From NCBI GenBank assembly GCA_037893245.1, contig JBAIAA010000741.1:1-64000 (forward strand): a stretch of 64,000 bases of DNA. The letters are read 5' to 3'. Shown here in pieces: positions 10,901-22,500 of the stretch (the stretch's first letter is position 1; each line of letters opens with the position of its first letter). Source of the stretch: Crossaster papposus. Its lineage: Eukaryota; Echinodermata; Asteroidea; Velatida; Solasteridae. The notes under the pieces are model-generated. The model did no database searches and was not told where the DNA came from. It saw nothing but the letters and a program-made list of their open reading frames with translations. The translations under genes and the position numbers were made by a program.

Positions 10901-12735
10901 TTGCGTCTTTTGCTTTTTAAAGATTTCTACTGTTAAATGTCCGTTCCAGAGAACCATTTGAGTCGTGGAATTCACTTATGTGTCAACTTATTCACTAGTT
11001 ATGATTTCTAAGTATTACTAAACCTAAAATGTTATGGAGGTGCTAAGCACAACAATTTGCTTAGCACGAAAAAGTCTTGTTCAAAAAGCAGGATACCAGC
11101 CAAAACTCAATGTGTTTTTTAGGCTTTTTTTTTTAGTCACACAAACAATAAACATAACCTGAAAATTTGGTTTGTAACCCCATTTGGGCCAAGGAACATT
11201 TTTCATGCTAAGCAATTTTTTGTGCTAGACAATTTAACCTGTTGCCCGCCACTGCGAATAAAAATTGCCAGATCATGTTTATACACGTCCTCCGGCATTA
11301 AATGGTTAAGTCACTAAGAATATAAAACCCATGTTCTCAAAATAGAAAACTGTTCCAGCTGATATCTTGGGTTTTTTCGAGGTCAGCCCTGCCTGTTTCC
11401 CATAATCGCAGTATTCCTCTTACCACGCCCTACATCTGTGTGTCTTTCTTTAGGCCGTACACAGAACAGAGAGTTTTATGAAGAAGGTTTTTGCTATGGC
11501 CTTGACGGATTCTGTCCATTCGCTACACTACGAAATTGACATGAACCTCCACATGTGGTTTGTGAAAGTAAGGTTTCTTTGTTTTGTGTTACCCTCATCT
11601 AAAATCATTCAAAATCTAAGACCATGTCTGAATTACGCGACTACGGCTAGAAATTACGCACGAGTCTATGGCAGCGGCTGCGGCCACTACACATAGACTC
11701 GTGTGTGATTTGTAGCCGTAGCCGTAGCCAAGTGATTTGGACACGGCCTTTCCCTAATGGTATATTGCACTATGGCCCCAACAAGTTTATTATGATATTG
11801 CCCTAATACCCAATAAAGTATATTACATTTTTTGCTTCATTATGTGCCCCGTTCGTGGGATATCATTGCTGGGTTAAAAAGCGCCCTCTTTTGTTGGCGT
11901 ACAGAGCTTATAACCTCTTATTGTACTTCTTATATATCCCTTCTAGAATGCAGTCAACTGGGTGTCATCTCGTGAGGAGGTAGAGACTCTTATCAGTGAT
12001 GCAGGCTATGACTGTCCGAGAGTGTCAGCAGGTATGATATTATAGTGTTATAGTCTGGGGCCATTTTCATAAAGCTGCTAAGCACACAAATTTGCTTAGC
12101 ATGAAAATTGGTCCTTGGCTAAAACTAGGTTACAGACCAAATTTTCACGTGGTCTTTATGGTTTTTGATTGACAATCAGCTGGTTTTTTGCTTAGCATGA
12201 AAAACACATGGAATTTTGGCTGGTAACCTGTTTTTAATGAGCAAGAATTCTGTGCTAAGCAATTTTTTGTGCTTAGCAGCTCTATGAAATTGGCCCCTGG
12301 TCAATCACACATGGACTGTCTTTGTCATAGTTCATTTTAACAACTTATGATGTGATTTTGTAGTATTAGTGTAGTATTTATTATTATGTAGTGATAATAG
12401 AGTTAAAAAATGCTTTCACTGGTTTGTTCTTGACAGGTACGTCAAGACATGAAGAAACGTCTTGGTACAGCTTTGATTTCATCTTTAAGTTTTTGAGATC
12501 CAAAGAGGAGGAATTAAAAAGTGCAAAAAGTGAGGACCATGTTGACTCGGAGGTTTCTGAGGCAACAGGAGATGCCAAGGGCACAGAGGATGATCGAGGG
12601 AAGGAGGAGGTTTCAACAGAAGACACGTTGGGACCTCAAGGGGTTGAGACTCCGTCAGCGCAGCCACCGTCAGCGCAGCCACCAGAGAGTGACAGGCAGG
12701 AGACGGAAATTGGAGGACGCGAGACGGAACTATGA
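7915..12735 (+). CDS. FAM172A: ARB2A/FAM172A ortholog, complete, nine exons
   Basis: Exons: 7915-8005, 8405-8752, 9099-9259, 9418-9609, 10373-10450, 10702-10821, 11454-11567, 11947-12031 and 12437-12735 (TGA). All junctions are GT-AG and phases agree, giving 495 aa. The Arb2 domain is an alpha/beta-hydrolase-like fold. It spans residues about 150-430, with the HGSGVVRAGQWARRLIIN segment near 230-247 and a nucleophile-elbow VAHSFGG with Ser about 321. The end carries the family block CPRVSAGTSRHEETSW. FAM172A is known in mammals as a nuclear/ER protein that acts with Argonaute in co-transcriptional splicing control. Yeast Arb2 is part of an Argonaute chaperone complex. Residues 31-147 are an acidic, low-complexity insert. 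The C-terminus is also acidic, with a doubled SAQPP motif, and it ends ETEL where I recall human FAM172A ending HEEL. No obvious signal peptide is seen, so a further 5' exon is possible. Confidence 0.93.
10099..10283. mobile_element. MITE in ARB2A intron 4
   Basis: The 29-bp terminal inverted repeats start AAAGGCCGGTTCATACTCGG and end CCGAGTATAAACCGGCCTTT. The roughly 185-bp interior is GC-rich (TTCGCGATGCG-type words and two TGACGTCA-like sites) and has no coding capacity. Confidence 0.8.
11034..11228. mobile_element. GGGGCCAATTTCAT MITE, degenerate copy
   Basis: GGTGCTAAGCACAACAATTTG, ACCTGAAAATTTGGTTTG and TTGTGCTAGAC match the body of the family seen at 4562, but both outermost ends are eroded. 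It lies in ARB2A intron 6. Confidence 0.65.
11234..11309. mobile_element. TTAA MITE remnant
   Basis: It is bounded by TTAACCTGTTGCCCGCC and CCTCCGGCATTAAATGGTTAA. Only about 70 bp of the family remain. It is the most degraded of the six copies and lies directly next to the degenerate MITE ending at 11228. Confidence 0.55.
11621..11755. mobile_element. MITE (GTCTATGG/CATAGACTCG hairpin family)
   Basis: ATTACGCACGAGTCTATGG and CATAGACTCGTGTGTGAT form inverted halves. The outer ends pair ACTACGGCT with AGCCGTAGCC. It is related to 5740-5870. It lies inside ARB2A intron 7. Confidence 0.55.
12057..12297. mobile_element. GGGGCCAATTTCAT MITE, near-intact copy
   Basis: This copy of about 241 bp has the family TIRs at both ends (GGGGCCATTTTCATAAAGCT and AGCTCTATGAAATTGGCCCC). 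It lies in the last intron of ARB2A, just after the donor at 12032. Confidence 0.85.
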
Positions 12736-12739
12736 CTCA

Positions 12740-12745
12740 AATAAA
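12740..12745 (+). terminator. Possible polyadenylation signal after ARB2A stop
   Basis: AATAAA lies five bases after the TGA stop codon. A 3' UTR this short would be unusual. Later AATAAA hexamers at about 13830 and 14112 are equally possible, so use of this one is uncertain. Confidence 0.35.
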
Positions 12746-12781
12746 GACATGTATTACGAAATAATTAATGGAGTAATTCCG

Positions 12782-12960
12782 TAGCCTCGTGGTCTGAAGC
12801 ATTGAATTTGCAGTATTGTGGGTACTATTGCAGGTTGTAGGTTCGAGTCCAACCTGGAGTTATGGTGCGTGTGCCCTTGGGCAAGGTACTATGTCACTCA
12901 TTGCTTCTCTCCACCCAGGAATAAATGGGATATAGCTGCTTTGTGCCAAAATGACAGCAT
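12782..12960 (+). mobile_element. tRNA-derived SINE-like element
   Basis: A pol III B-box-like GGTTCGAGTCC follows a GTAGCCTCGTGGTCTGAAGC head that resembles an A box. The body then reads GTGCCCTTGGGCAAGG, CTCTCCACCCAGGA and ATAAATGGG, a common animal SINE body. A related body is at 36573-36725. It is not a functional tRNA gene because no cloverleaf closes. Confidence 0.65.
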
Positions 12961-14851
12961 TGAGCTGCAGAGTGCAAGCCAAGAAGAAAGTGACCGAGAG
13001 TATTTATTTGTACCCGTAAAAACAAAACAATCATATTTGATCTACCAGTAAGGTTTTCCCCAACATCTGAAAAAACAATTATTGAAATTAGTCCTTGTTT
13101 TTATACCAAAAAACCTTTTCAATAGCTGTCCATGGATCGATAAGATGCTTTGAATCTATAAGCTGAGTGAGCGCCAGGTATTTCACACATTCATTCATTT
13201 AAATATAAACCAAGAGATTCAAAAAAAGAGTTGAATGGAAGGCAATAATCGTGTCTATCCAAAAATGTTGCAACTTTGAGTGAGGACGTGAATATTATTT
13301 TTACTGTCATATTGTGTTTTTCAATCGGAAATAATCCAACCCTGTTTTTGAAGTCTGAATGCTGAGCAATGTATGTTTTCATTGACAAGTGTTCAATTAG
13401 CATTTTATGGACAGCTATTAAAAAGTAGTTTTTTGGTAAAACAAGCACAGGTTTTGATAGCAAGGACAAATTTCAATTAAATTCAGATGTTGGGAAGAAT
13501 GCTCTATCAACACATGCCTTACTCAGTTACTGGTGGATCAAATATAATTGGTTTTGTTTATATTCCCCGTCACTTTCTGTTTGACTCTTACTGAATACTC
13601 CCCTGGGAGCTGAGATATCTGGAATGTTGGATTGACCCAATGATCAGAGGTAATAATTCAAAGTGCTTTGATCTTGTACCCATTTATTATATTATGAAGA
13701 TCTAAGACAGTAGCATCATTGTAGTAGGTCTAGGGATACACGGTTGAGATAGGAAAATGAAAGCCCAATATTTTCTTATTTATGATACTTGCAACATAGC
13801 TGTTTTCTTTGCAACTTTCCTGTACTGAAATAAAGTGTAATCACTATGTGAATATTAAAGTGACTTCTTAACAAAAATCTAGGTTTTATAGTAAAACTAA
13901 CTTACATTGTTTACTGCACTGGTAATGTTCTCCTGGCCTGGCCCAGTCACAAATGTCCCTCAATCTTACATCGTGGTTTTACAAAGCTGGCTAAGAATTT
14001 AATGTGTGGGGTTCAAAATGTACCAACCTACAACAAAAATAGTTTTAAACCAAGATTGGTTATAATACGTATAAATAAATTATCGTAATTTGTGAACAAT
14101 TCATTTTGTGAAATAAAATTGAGTTTGTAACAGTAGTGCTGTATTATATTTTTTGTGTGCACAGGAACAACAGACTTAGACCACACCCTCATAATTTGTT
14201 TACATGTATTTTCCTCTGAGCCAAGGAATGAGATCCACCAAGCATGACGTCATTACATCTCGAGTCTATTAATAATCATTCATGTATTCACAGATCTCTT
14301 GTTTTCCAGTTGAAATTAAACAATTGAAAACAGAAATGGAATTGTTGGTTTTATTTCATTTTTATTTCTTTATTGGACGGTTTGATCACAAGTCATACAT
14401 GTTCACATAGCTAAATTATCATTTATTAGTGAAATAAATATATTTTTGGCCGACTTGAAGTTTCCGTGGAAGTTCTAAGGCTGTACCCAACCATCTAAGA
14501 GGATGTAAAAAAGTAGAAAATGTTTACTTTTGGCCCACAACATATTACAAAAGTGAGTCTTAATAAGTATAACCTTTGTAAAAAGAGTAGAAAAGTTTAA
14601 GTATAAAAATATGAAATATCTAAAAAATAATGAATATAGTTTTTGCTACTTTCCTTTTTGGTACAATGCATAGTACGGCTTGAATAACATCCTTTTGAAA
14701 TTAAATGAAAGTGTGGAAACGCTATTTTCTGTACAAATCTTAAACTACTTTTAGAAAGTAATGTTCTGCAAATTTCAAAAAAATAATGCATTTGTTTATT
14801 TTTGTTTTGCTCAGATGAAAAATGAAAAAACACAATTATAAACACATCACA

Positions 14852-15016
14852 AAAAGTAAGTCCCCCTAAATAACTTTATACTTTCTATACAGTCATGGAT
14901 GCCTCCAATCTTCACACAACATTTCCCTGATAACCATAGATATGTTCTATGCTTGGTGTAATCTGTAAGAAATTGTTACCTTGGAGGAGTTATTTAAGGG
15001 GGAACTTACTTTTCAT
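14852..15016. mobile_element. Small MITE with 25-bp TIRs
   Basis: The left end AAAAGTAAGTTCCCCCT-like (AAAAGTAAGTCCCCCTAAAT) is mirrored by ATTTAAGGGGGAACTTACTTTT on the right. It is about 165 bp long with an AT-rich interior. Confidence 0.7.
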
Positions 15017-15937
15017 AATGTATAAACATAGTTTTGAATGAAAATTACTTGGCTGTAAATGATTCAAAGCTAAACTGATTCTAATGTCTAATTCATAATA
15101 AAAAATAATATTTACAATTTATTTTAAAGTATAAAAGATTTTGATTTTAATAATTATTCTGTAATGTCGTACAAAGAAATAAATAGACAGAAATCACTCC
15201 AAGATTACTCCAAAATAAACTTCAGTCTGGGGAAACTTTACTTTATATTGAGCAAATTGTTCACTTATCTCTGGAATGCTAAAAATTAATTTGATTCATT
15301 TGGTTTAAAATCCCTGATCGCAGTCAAAAATGAAATACAAATCTGATTATGGAAATTGCATATACAAGTTTAAATTTAAAAAGAACCTCTCCTAATTCAC
15401 CCAAATCCAAAGCTTGATGACGAGTTCTTTGGAACTTCAATCGTGTAAAGTGTAAATTTTTAAGGAAAGTGGACGGAAATATTGTACAAATTAATGGTTG
15501 TCTATTTCAAACGATATACATTGTATTTACAAACAATAAACTTCTTTGCGCATATTTGCTTTCAAGCAATTTCTTTTACACGATATCGACAATGGTAGCA
15601 ACATTTTAAATACCGTATTAAATTTTTTTTTATCACAGCAAGACGCACCATATGCTAATTCGGAGGGATTCTCTTGTTAAAAACATCGATATGGGCAATT
15701 CCAGGATTTTGCAATATCCGTGACAGAGCATTTAAGAGCTCCGTGATTAAACATACAATATATTTTTAAAATATATTTTTAAAAAACTTTGCTTTGTCTT
15801 CGGCTTCGACTTCCGAATCACTGAGAAGCAAATAGAAATGGAAGCAAATAGAAATATTCAAACTTTTGGGTTCATATCAATCGATTGAATGTTTCTGAAG
15901 CACAACAGAATGTGGCTGTTGGGAGCCTAAAATCGCT

Positions 15938-16179
15938 TTAACCAGTTCGCGCCGGGATTATTTTAACATCACCGAGCCGAGGGGCGGGATTATTTTTAAC
16001 GAAACTCGATCCTAGGCGGGTTCAGGCCGATAGTCCCGGATAGCACACCCACGCTTTTCCGGCCTTGCTCGCTTCTGACAGACATTTCCGAACTTGAACT
16101 TGGCGTATTTATGCGTCATCTGTTTTGAATTTGGGGAAAACTTTGCGTTTATATACGTCATCCGGCGCGAACTGGTTAA
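15938..16179. mobile_element. TTAA-flanked MITE, full-length copy
   Basis: TTAACCAGTTCGCGCCGG at the left is the exact inverse of CCGGCGCGAACTGGTTAA at the right. The TTAA at each end fits a TTAA target-site duplication, as in piggyBac-type transposons. The interior is about 206 bp, GC-rich at both ends and without a transposase. Confidence 0.85.
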
Positions 16180-16300
16180 GCCAAAGACGAAATCCAGCCA
16201 GCCGGATTGCAATAGGCCCCCAGTCTTTATGAGCAACACAGCAGTTACATCAACACACAGTCTAATCATATCAATCCACAGCAATCCATAACGTGAAACA

Positions 16301-16306
16301 TTTATT
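16301..16306 (-). terminator. Polyadenylation signal of the coiled-coil gene
   Basis: AATAAA on the minus strand lies about 265 bases after the stop codon inferred at 16569-16571. This is a normal 3' UTR length if the last exon is 16596 downward. Confidence 0.5.
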
Positions 16307-16568
16307 ATTTTGTTTTATACAACACCTGAATAGATCCTCGTCATCTATTTGGTCAGAGCGCGACCAATGGTGTCACCATGCAAGTTCTATTTACCACTGA
16401 TTAGATCTTCTGTTTTTGTGGTGCGGCGCACCGTGCATTGGTACGAATAATTTTAATGACGTGATCATCGAACCACCAATCAGGTAACGGGATTTGTTTA
16501 GGTGTTGCGTAAAACCAACTGATCTGGTCCATGTCCATCAGTTCCGAGTTCTTGTGCCATAACCTCGT

Positions 16569-16596
16569 TTACACAGGGTGGGCAACATCAGATGAT
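16569..16596 (-). CDS. Inferred terminal coding exon of the coiled-coil gene
   Basis: A good acceptor (TTTCCATTTCTTGCAG) precedes 28 bases that, joined in phase 2 to the donor at 17331/17330, add residues SSDVAHPV and a TAA stop. An AATAAA follows 263 bases later. The alternative is that the previous exon is read through its donor and stops at a TGA within four bases. Confidence 0.5.
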
Positions 16597-19500
16597 CTGC
16601 AAGAAATGGAAATATTGTGAAAAAAGAGAAGCATGTTTAAAGCTTTAGTAGACCATTTGTCAGTTGTGCATTTTTATCGTTTGGTGCAGCAAAAGTTCTT
16701 AAAATCTAAAGAATGGTGCTTGACAACTAGCTTGATGACGTTATATATTTGTGAAATCGAATGCTATATATTTATTCAGTTCACAATTTGAATTGCGTTC
16801 TCATTTAGTTAAAAGCTGTGTGTGTCACACAATGGACCGACGCTTGTACGTACCATTCACAGATTACAAACAGATTCTACTCATGATCACAATATTGTAC
16901 AGAGTAAATTTAATTTTCGGAGGCCCATTGATAACAACAATTCTAATCAGATGGAAAAATTGAATCCTTCCATTCCAAGAAATTTGGAAGAAGAAAAGGA
17001 AACTGTCTCCTTTCTGAGAAACAACGTGAATTCTTACACAACTTTTAAGGCTATACCCAGCACGATATGTGGCAGAGGGGTACCCCCTCTTATCCCTATA
17101 CTTTATACGCACTCAACACTTTTGTAACCTAACCCATCCCCCCTTGAAACCTAAAAGGAATTCCTGAGATTCCGGGAACACAATGGTCAACACAAAAGAG
17201 GGGGGGGGAGGGGGTTTCTCTGCCACATATCGTGCTTCATATGTTTAAGGCAGGTGTTTTAGCAGATTAGGACGGACACGAACCCTGTCGACTAAATACA
17301 CACACTCGGTTCTTGTTCACATTCCCTCACCTGTCGTCCTTAGTCACGACCACCTGCGGTTTCTCAAACTTCCGACTGGAAGGCAAGACAAAGCGGGCTT
17401 GCTTCTTGGGTTGCTGCTCCCCGGACGCTCCGAGATCCTTCCTCTCCAAGACCCCCTTGACCGGCTTGACCTGACTGGAACTCTTAAGGGCCTGCAGGCG
17501 CGCCTCCATGGCATTCAGCGAGGTACGACGGTTCTGGTCGTAACGCCCGGCATCGGGAATCCCGCGAATGGATGCCCCGCTGGCCTCGAACGACCCCAGC
17601 TCCTGCGAAGCTCGCTTGGAGTCTGCAGATTCACCCCCTGAAGCTCGCTTGGCCGCGTCGGCTGCAGTCTTGTTAGACAGGCGCTTCAGTGCGGCGGCCA
17701 GCTCCAATGGGTTAGCCACCTTCTTGGGCACCGGGGAAGCGCCGCGGGGTGACGGAGTGCCTGACCCGGAGCCTAGCCTCTTAGATTCCATTGTAGTTCG
17801 TTGGGTGGTAGAAATTTCCTGATTTGCTGGGAATCTCTTGACTGGCTCTTTGGGTTTCATTTGACTGGTGGTTACAGAGAAAAAGGAAATTTGTGTATTT
17901 AAAGCTTCATATCGTGTGCTCTTTATTAAATATTTTTAGATTTGAACAAAGAAATTGACTAGAGAGGGACTTGAACCTGCGACCTTCGGATTAACGTTCC
18001 TAACTCTCACCTTTTCTTGGCATCTTGTTTCTGGATATTCAGCAAACCTTCTAAGTTTTCAACTTCTTGTTGCAATTCCTCATTCTCTTCTTCAAGACTC
18101 TCTTTCTCTCCGAGTACCTCTTCGTACTGAGCCTCAAAACGATTGCATTTTGTGCATTTGGTTCCAGCTATAGCAGAGAGAGAAAACAAGAGTTGAAATC
18201 ATATCCTTGCACAGCAAAGGGTTCATGTTTTGTAGTTTTATCAGGGAGCATTTCACAAAGACGGCATCAATCTCTAAATTTGTTTTGTGATGGACTTGTA
18301 ACGATGGTCCTGTGTATGTACTATAAGAGTCCGTCTCTATTCATATATGACATACATTGTATTGGGTATAAGTTGCAGGAATTATAACGTTCCCGCAATC
18401 TTAAATCAATATTGGTGATCCAAGAAACACGTCCAGCACAAATGCAGAGCTTCCTTCTGGATTGAATTTACCGCAAGCCTTCCTTAAATATAAATTTGAG
18501 ACGGCCCTATGGCATTCAAAAATCTTCTTGCCAAATAGATTGACACCCCTGGACGGTTATCCAGGGTGGCTGTGGTTCGAATCCTACTCCAGTCCATTTT
18601 TCTCCCCTCATTTCTCACCGGTATCCTTCAATGTCTCCATCTCTTTCTTCTGTACTCTCTCCGTCTCCTCCAGTTTCTTGTTCCTCCCTCGGTAGGTCTC
18701 CACATTCTCCTGCAGTGCGTCTCGCGTCTGCTCCAACTTCCTGTTGCGATTCTGCAGATCGGTGACCAGACGGTTCAGGGCGTGCAACTCCTCCTCCTGG
18801 GTATGGAGCTTGACCTCTAACCTTTGACCCAGAGGGGGGAAAACACAGTTAACCTTATGCATATTCATTACTCAGTACCTTATGCATATTCATTACTGAG
18901 TACCTTATACATATTCATGATTATGCAACCAATCAGTTCAGGGCATGGAATTCCTGACTCTGGAACTTGACCTCTAACCTTTAACCCAGAGAAGAAACAC
19001 AAAACTATTTCATTACCTTATACATATTCATGATCATGCAACCAATCAGTTCAGAGCATGTACATCTAACTGCTGCTACCCTAAAACAATGGAACTTTAA
19101 AATACATTTTACCTAAAAAATATAAAAAGAAAACTAATGTTGTTGTTTTTCTGGTGAAAATGAAACAAGGGTTTACACAATCTCACCTTTTGGAAAATTC
19201 GTCACGATTTCCATGCTGTAGAAATGGGGGGAAAACATTTAAAAATTACCTTTTAAGTAAAAAACTAGGGTGTCAAACAACAAATTTACATTTAAGGTTG
19301 CAGGTTCAAGTCCTGCCTTGCCAATTTCTTTGTTCATTTTGAAATGTATGCAAATTTACCTAGTCAGTTTCACTTGTGGTTTATTTGTGTGTTATAAGAT
19401 AAAAAGTTGTATCCTCATTGAGTGATCCCCACAATGTCGCTTCCCAGGTTGTATCGTAACAATTGGGCATGATCCGTAGCCACACAGCATTCTGGTGTTT

Positions 19501-22500
19501 ATGAGTTCTGACTAGCGCCCTCAAACAAAGATACTGACAATTTGGGAGACTGCCAACATAGGGCCGGTATTCCGGAGGTCGCAGGTACAAGTGCTGCCTT
19601 GCCAATTTCTTTGTTTAGTTTGAAATTGAAGCTTATTTGAAATAGGAAACCGACCACAAATAGAAAAAAAATGAAAAAAAGAAAAAAATTGAAGACAATT
19701 TTACAACATTTTTAAAGTTTACAGGCCTCTGCTGTTTAACATAACAGGCCATATGGACTGTTTTAGGATTTTTATTTTTTTTGTATTCCACATAGTTTAA
19801 ACAAAATACCTACCGTACTTTCAGTAGACTATGGAGAACAGAGATGGATTAAGGATGATTATGTTGGAAATGATGATTGGAAGTTATGATGAACATGCAA
19901 ACAAAATAACATAACAATCGGAATAATGACACATGCACAATCATTTGAAAGTTAAAAATTAAGAACATTTTGTAATCAACTCCCACAAAATGAGTCGTAA
20001 AGACAATTTTCTACGCAATTGTGTTGGATTGGGTCAAATTTTGTGACCATACCTATAAACTAATATTTTTTTTTTATTTATAGACATTTGCAAGATAGTT
20101 CACATAATGTCTATATGTACCAAAATGACAATCTGTGATATACAAAAATGGAGAGCAAGAGTATAGCCTTTCCTATGCAAGTGACACACTATGGCAAATG
20201 TCCTCAAGACTCGTTTTGTGGGAGCAAGTTGCTATCAGTGTTAAGAATGCAAAACACACGTACAGCAAAACAAATCAATATTTTAGCGGCAACTCCTTTC
20301 AGAAATGCTTCTCTATATGTTCTCCACCGATGGATTGCCATGACAACCACTGGTAAAAGTAAAAATGCTGTGCTGGTTTTAAGAATATACTAAAAACAAG
20401 CGAGTGCATTGGAATTAAAGTAAATCATAGATGTCGGATGTAACAAGGACGTAGAAAAAAATGGACACAAAATCACAATTATATGATTTTGAAGATGAAA
20501 CAAGTGGTGTATTTGCAAACAAATGAAAAGTGGTGCTCCTATTCTCTAAGACACTCTGCTTTATCTACTCTGACTTATTATGATAAACAAATGCAAACTC
20601 AAAACATGCGTACAACAGACATCTGAACAACATGCAAATGATGCCAAATTTGTATAAAAACCTGAAATAATAATTTGGGCAAATCATCTTTACTCGCAGC
20701 TGGGATACTGAATTGGGAATAATGTCATGAAAAGAAGAACAACAGAGTGAAAGCACACACAGCAACATTATTAGACCTTAAAGAAGAAAAGCCCAAATAA
20801 ACGTGCTTGGGGTTACTCTGAACTTAAATACATAAAGCCGAGGTCTAAGTATGGCCTATCAAAAAATTATGCATAGCCTCCTTAAAACACTGAGCCCCCG
20901 TTCCCCTGAAGGCTGCTCGATAATATAAGGGTATCAAGTCTTATAAACAAAAGACGATCTGCCACGATAAAATGATAAAATGTCAACCTACCTGGCCTTC
21001 TAAGGATTTACACTTCTCCTTCAAGAGTTCCACTTCCGTTTTATGCTGATCCATTTTCCGGTTCAGACCTCTGATAGTGTCCATGCTTGGAAGAGTAAAC
21101 AAATCAAACATTTTACAAAAATTGATTTTTAAATGGTCACGGAGCGCCATCTATTCTTTGTGCGAAAGTTATTCCTTTACTTACACAGGCTTTAAAATAG
21201 ACACAGGTAAAAAGTAGGATCCAAATGTAAAGGAAAAAAAAGATAAAAGTCTAACGCTCGGTTCAGACAGGCGTTCCACAGTCGCGCCAAACCAAATGGG
21301 TGAATTGAGTCGTCTGAAACGAATAAGGGCGACAAGGCGCGCCAGACGGCGAACGATCGACTGCTGGAGTAGTTAGAGCGACTCAGGAGCGACTTGATTT
21401 CAATTTGGTTCGGCACGACTGTGGAACGCCTGTCTGAACCGAGCGTAAGCTATTGGAAGTTCAGTTGCAGTACTCCTGCACCCAACCTCTTCATTGTGTG
21501 ATTTACATATGACAGTGTGTAACACTTATGCTCCATCCCCAACTAAGCTCTTTGAAGTAAAGTTGCAGTACTCCTGCACCGAATACATTCATTGTGTGAT
21601 TTACATATATGGCAGTGTGTGTAACACTGTTTAGATAATTTTTCAGAGTTGTGGGACCTAAAAAGTAGAAAAACGTAGGAATACTTTCGTAGGAAAGCAT
21701 GTAATCACCCTGAACCACGAGACGCTCCTGATTAATTTTGCATTCTCTTCTGAATGAATTGTGATTTTGTGATTTTCACCTTGTCTGTTCTTACGTTGAT
21801 ATTTTTAATGTCAACTTTCTTGTAATTCAGCCTGTCTGCTGCTATAAACAGTGTTTTAATAAACCCTAATAATAATGAAAAGGATCAAAATTGCTTACTT
21901 TTCATCAAGTTCAGCCTCAAGTTTCCGTCTCATTTCAGTCTTGTCTCGTACAACTTCCTCCTTCTAGAAAACGCAAAGACAGAGCAGGATTGATCAAACC
22001 AGAAAATAATGAATACGGCTGTTAATTTGTCGATTAATTTAGTATTAGATTATTCAAAAATGCACTCGACCGAATATTCAAATATTTGATACTCGCCGAT
22101 TAAGCTGCCATCCTAACTAGTCATCAAAATGAATGAAAAGCGCTGGTTGAAATGTGCATGTGATTATGGATATTTCAAGCTGCTCTAGTGTTTTGCAAAA
22201 CTGTCAAAGGAATTCACCAAACTAAAAGAATCGGTCTAAAATAAAGGCATCAACAAACAAAGTAACTGTCGACCAAAAAGTGGCATCTGACAAAAAAAAA
22301 GGTGCAACTTTATGATTAAAATGACAATGTGCATATTTTGTCCTGTCTGACCCTTGATTCCAAATCTTTGAGTCGATTGTTCTGTTCGTCAATCTGTGAC
22401 TGTTTGATGTCAATCATTCCGTTGACACGTTGGAGCTCTCCCTTGACTGAAGCTAGCTCCTCCTCCACCGCGTTCATAGATTGCTGAAAGATTTCAAAAC

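Larger units (their letters stand above)
12736..16300. other. Convergent intergenic region / 3' UTRs
   Basis: This 3.5-kb AT-rich stretch lies between the ends of the ARB2A gene (plus) and the coiled-coil gene (minus). It holds a SINE-like unit (12782-12960), a small MITE (14852-15016), a TTAA MITE (15938-16179) and several AATAAA hexamers. It probably contains the ARB2A 3' UTR. I see no coding exon. Confidence 0.7.

Noticed and set aside
7-16300. Functional link between the LRR, ARB2A and coiled-coil genes
   Set aside because: Orientation and spacing show only ordinary neighbouring animal genes. Nothing in the sequence supports co-regulation.
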